Positions 6,601 through 8,245 of a stretch of DNA of 8,245 bases are shown piece after piece; the first letter of the stretch is position 1; every line of letters begins with the position of its first letter. The DNA lies in the NCBI GenBank assembly GCA_029260155.1, contig JAJDDU010000121.1, forward strand, positions 1 through 8,245. Direction: 5' to 3'. The stretch comes from Phycisphaerae bacterium (GTDB taxonomy: Bacteria > Planctomycetota > Phycisphaerae > UBA1845). The position numbers were made by a program, and so were the translations under genes. Under the pieces are notes generated by a model, which was given only the letters and a program-made list of their open reading frames with translations, did not search any database and was not told the DNA's origin.

Positions 6601-8245
6601 TCATGCGAACCATCACACTCTCTCGCACAACGCCGGACGAAATGGTGGGCGCGATTTCAGCCATACTCAGTGGCGAGAAAACGTCTTCGGCGCCCAAGCG
6701 CCCCCATCTCAGAAAAAAGAACAAGAAGAAGGGTGGAGGTGGCAAGTCCGGCGCGACCGCGTCGACGACCACCGACGACGTGACCATCGTAGGCGCCCCG
6801 GGCGGATCGGCCGTGATCCTCAGCGGCATCCCCGGTGCCGTCGACGAGGTCGAAAGCTGGATCCGGCAGCTCGACGAGACCGCCACGACCGAGACGGTTC
6901 TGAAGATCTACACCATCGTCAACGCCGACGTAGAAGAGCTCGCCGACGCCATCATGGACTTGTGCGATACCGCCCCATCCAAGCCGAGCCAGCGCGGAGC
7001 AGCTTCCCCCGCCGCCGACTTCGGTTTCGAGCCCCTCGGCGGCGTGCGTAAGGGCGGCGAAATCACGCTCACCACCGACTACTGGAACAAGAAGATCCTC
7101 GTCCGCGCCACCTCCATGAAGCTCTTCGAGGTCGATAGGGTCGTCGAAGTGTACGACGGCAAGGAAGGCGAAGCGCCGGCGATGGAGGCCGTTGGTTTCA
7201 TGCCCTATCTGATCTACGAACTTGAGAACGTCGACGCCTACGAAGCCACGCTTACGCTGGAAAATGTTCTCGAAGCGGTCTGGCCCTACGGCGACACGCC
7301 GGAGGTCGACTACATCTCAGGGACCAACAACCTCGTCATCAAGTGCCTACCGGAACACAACGCCGAAGTGCTCAGATTGATCGCACAGTACGTCGACAAG
7401 GCCTCCGACAAACCAAACGCCCACGCCATCGTCTATGAGACCATCACGGGCACGAGCGCCAGCGAGGTCGCAATGCGACTCAAGATTGCCCGTCCAGGAC
7501 TGGACATCAAGCTTGAGCAACTCGGCGAGGACCTACCGGCCCTTGAGCAAATCGGGGCATACCGTCCGTGCCTGTTGCCGATGTCGCTCATCGAAGCCGC
7601 CGCCGGCGCAGGACTTGTTACGCCCGCGCAGACGACACCCGATGACACATCCGCCGAGCGAGAGAAACTCGCCAAGGAACTCGCCGCTAGCCTCGCCGCT
7701 GATGGCACGCCTGCCGACGGCGACGATGCTGCTGCGGACGCGCCAAGCGAGCAAGTCAGCGTCTACTACGACGATCGACAGGGCGTGATCGTCATCAAAG
7801 GCCCGCCCCGCGCTGTCGACGAGGTCAAGGATGCGCTCGAAGATATCAAGGAGGAAATCGAGTCCGGCAGCGCCAAACCCGACATCCGTGTCTATCGCAT
7901 CCGCTATCGCAATGTCAACGTCGCAGCCAACATCCTCGAGAGCATGTTCAACGCCGCCCGCGCACCGGCCGCCAAGCGTGGCGGTCAGGCAGCCCAGCAG
8001 CAGCGACTTCAGCAGATGCAGCAACGCATGCAGCAGATGCAGCAGAAGATACGCGGTCAGGCAGCCGCTCAAACACCGGCCGCCGCGCCGGGAAAGGCCG
8101 GCGCGGCGCCGGGGCAAGCTGAGGAGCCCAAGAAGAAGGGAACGTCGGAAATCCGCGTAACGCCCGATCCGCAAACGCGATCTCTGATCATCCGCGCCGC
8201 GACAGAGGACTTCCCCATCATCGTGGAACTCCTGGCCACCATCGA
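3657..8245 (+). CDS. gspD: Giant GspD/PilQ-type secretin with 14 or more N-domain repeats (3' end outside window)
   Basis: One uninterrupted frame of 1529 codons that continues past the right edge; typical GspD is about 650-750 residues in all. It would form the outer-membrane secretion channel. Residues 1-31 are a Sec signal peptide: basic MKSHVLMKRAR, hydrophobic FAWVGILCCVLTLSLSSV, probable cleavage after SVSA. Residues about 38-115 are a Lys/Arg/Pro/Gly-rich segment. Residues about 132-213 (from YQFSIVDGSYKDLVENFARM) look like the N0/STN domain. From about residue 238 to the edge there are 14 NolW-like modules in tandem. Each has a beta-alpha half, a variable loop and a second half of the type TNSLILTG followed by a helix ending LD/MD/VD-V (clearest at TRTNTLIARG and TTNSLILTG). 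The pore domain is not in the window. A pore-less relative made only of N domains cannot be excluded. The position after GspL/GspM-like genes supports a GspD/PilQ role. Confidence 0.85.
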   Translation, partial: MKSHVLMKRARFAWVGILCCVLTLSLSSVSAAPAQVDTKGGRKTTRRKPAMKTPKGGKKTDGKTGSTPARTRRGRKSEAAKPKPGRPTPPSRSSSRNRGKDPAGPTGASEPVTSRLNINAEDEGKPPEERTYQFSIVDGSYKDLVENFARMAGIGILGDAPVGPVTFVTTETMDFKTALNRIRLLLFKYKPIEPYWLLYQDKNFEVLRVTDVWRFIDPSTQIFPSLAEFEASNIDDNELAMLRYTPAATSVADFTMLRDFMPDYVRIAPMAETNSLSIFALVKDIKKYLSLITLFESAGDDPRTLTKLPIEHLTPTEAVDKLRRLMEDDLGEVESGKRARAGSKRGSEASIDLPGQRTILFPDDALGVIIVRAVPKKIEDIKQMLEFVDVAYPDDDYEPILIPIVHTDVNEILAIINPLVTGSGSAPAKPKSKGRKNKKGSRVTTAFSTVTMSLMADTRTNTLIARGAEDEIERVRRYVAMFDVPLPADRPIFVELEHASADTLAGLITQIVLGGGGKSRTPVAKGVFSAIAEHTTNSLILTGDEKDVDLAIFLIEKMDVGDDAPTLHSYRFQNAFPTSVMDIIVLLESQQAGDSPAAPKGRRKTKPGSSGNLHADDVSRMLYVVCSDEDWTGKYLPLIESMDEQAGELPTHVSIPVEHLTPDEVIQTLTKLFSGTKSKKVNTGIPKMASAGNAILISSATTAQIKQMRAIIADVDRAAPEREQRMFTFEYADPEKIKAVIETGVVVPKITPHRSGKGGAINADAVVLTVFEKTLIASGMRKQLDEIAGLIEHLDVPAPDDNEMRVYLVPPGHDVQSVVSLLESLLANAAKPSGPKRKAATAATFDGTRIVAQASTRRILINAPVGRFPEIEKTIDTLLEGDPPERMIVKFITLAHADPAAVAELIQPILQQRMNEMVSSGEIVGDQEEPKKRQTAMKQTGINLTPDVNNERIVVTGPAAIIAEAESLIAELDRPDEQEDRVMRTITLSRTTPDEMVGAISAILSGEKTSSAPKRPHLRKKNKKKGGGGKSGATASTTTDDVTIVGAPGGSAVILSGIPGAVDEVESWIRQLDETATTETVLKIYTIVNADVEELADAIMDLCDTAPSKPSQRGAASPAADFGFEPLGGVRKGGEITLTTDYWNKKILVRATSMKLFEVDRVVEVYDGKEGEAPAMEAVGFMPYLIYELENVDAYEATLTLENVLEAVWPYGDTPEVDYISGTNNLVIKCLPEHNAEVLRLIAQYVDKASDKPNAHAIVYETITGTSASEVAMRLKIARPGLDIKLEQLGEDLPALEQIGAYRPCLLPMSLIEAAAGAGLVTPAQTTPDDTSAEREKLAKELAASLAADGTPADGDDAAADAPSEQVSVYYDDRQGVIVIKGPPRAVDEVKDALEDIKEEIESGSAKPDIRVYRIRYRNVNVAANILESMFNAARAPAAKRGGQAAQQQRLQQMQQRMQQMQQKIRGQAAAQTPAAAPGKAGAAPGQAEEPKKKGTSEIRVTPDPQTRSLIIRAATEDFPIIVELLATI
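3768..4010 (+). other. Basic low-complexity segment after the secretin signal peptide
   Basis: This encodes about 80 residues dominated by Lys, Arg, Gly, Pro, Ser and Thr (for example TKGGRKTTRRKPAMKTPKGG), with no predicted fold, between the signal peptide and the N0-like domain. In the mature protein it would be a flexible, strongly positive N-terminal arm in the periplasm. Canonical secretins begin their N0 domain soon after the signal peptide. The arm might contact peptidoglycan, anionic polymers or the HR-like domain of the preceding gene product; none of these can be read from sequence alone. Confidence 0.7.
7512..7754 (+). other. Acidic/alanine-rich insert in secretin module 13
   Basis: About 81 residues lie between the first and second halves of module 13. 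The first part is rich in Leu, Ala and Gly with a Cys (YRPCLLPMSLIEAAAGAGLV). The second is acidic and Ala-rich (ELAASLAADGTPADGDDAAA). Most of the other modules' inserts are basic, so this one has the opposite charge. It makes module 13 the longest in the visible array, at about 149 residues. Confidence 0.6.
7981..8066. repeat. 14-bp direct repeats flanking a CAG/ATG-rich tract in module 14
   Basis: GCGGTCAGGCAGCC occurs exactly at 7981-7994 and 8053-8066, 72 bases (24 codons) apart and in the same reading phase. Between them, CAGCAGATGCAGCA occurs twice at 8010-8023 and 8031-8044, 21 bases (seven codons) apart. The encoded tract is Gln/Met-rich (LQQMQQRMQQMQQKI), with hydrophobic residues spaced 3-4-3-4. 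Deletion or gain between copies would keep the frame, so length variation between strains is plausible. Confidence 0.8.

Larger units (their letters stand above)
4368..8245 (+). repeat. Array of 14 divergent secretin N-domain (NolW-like) modules
   Basis: Protein-level repeats with little DNA identity. Approximate modules: 1, 4368-4546; 2, 4566-4826; 3, 4845-5108; 4, 5121-5336; 5, 5346-5588; 6, 5598-5807; 7, 5823-6044; 8, 6060-6302; 9, 6309-6578; 10, 6591-6878; 11, 6888-7160; 12, 7188-7403; 13, 7416-7862; 14, 7875 to the edge. Each opens with a strand plus a helix such as FVELEHASADTLAGLITQIV or KFITLAHADPAAVAELIQPI, has a loop insert, then closes like DTRTNTLIARGAEDEIERV. Modules 3, 4, 9 and 14 are closest to the family consensus. 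Modules 1, 5, 7, 11 and 13 are degenerate. Modules 2 and 6 share an EHLTP phrase, hinting at an internal duplication. Boundaries are by eye and may shift by several residues. Confidence 0.8.

Noticed and set aside
7533..8174. Minus-strand frame of 213 codons
   Set aside because: It is antisense to modules 13-14. The CAG-rich tract yields an artificial Leu-rich product.
4368..8245. CRISPR or other regular DNA repeat array
   Set aside because: The periodicity exists only at protein level. Unit lengths vary from about 60 to 150 codons and DNA identity is low, so these are domain repeats in a gene.

Overview
The window is one tightly packed, plus-strand gene cluster for a type II secretion / type IV pilus-like envelope machine. 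Four genes fill it and no gene-free stretch exceeds 75 bases. In order they are the C-terminal end of a GspK-type minor pseudopilin (1-427), a GspL-type protein that joins a PilM-like actin-fold domain to a PilN-like periplasmic part (387-2006), a GspM/PilO-type protein that also appears to carry a GspC/PilP-like domain and a long lysine-rich tail (2034-3584), and the start of a very large GspD/PilQ-type secretin that runs off the right edge (3657-8245+). No RNA genes, CRISPR array, insertion sequence or tRNA was seen.

The DNA is GC-rich, with a strong G/C preference at third codon positions. This opens many long false frames on the opposite strand. The gene order, the fused subunits and the oversized secretin suggest a Planctomycetes/PVC-like or similar deep-branching Gram-negative bacterium with a large periplasm. 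That placement is an inference from style, because no marker gene is present.

Functionally, GspK would sit at the pseudopilus tip. The GspL-like and GspM-like proteins would form the inner-membrane platform (PilM+PilN and PilO respectively). The HR-like domain in the third gene would bridge to the secretin N-terminus, as GspC or PilP does. The secretin would form the outer-membrane channel. The order platform-then-secretin copies pilM-N-O-P-Q, with M/N and O/P each fused into one gene. The neighbouring gspK is a T2SS hallmark.

The standout is the last gene. After a signal peptide, a basic low-complexity segment and an N0/STN-like domain, it contains 14 consecutive secretin N-domain-like (NolW-type) modules, where a textbook GspD has three. 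After 1529 codons it has still not reached the pore domain. Most modules carry a loop insert at the same structural place, commonly rich in Lys/Gly/Ser/Pro. One insert is acidic/Ala-rich, and another is a Gln/Met tract with perfect heptad spacing flanked by a 14-bp in-frame direct repeat.
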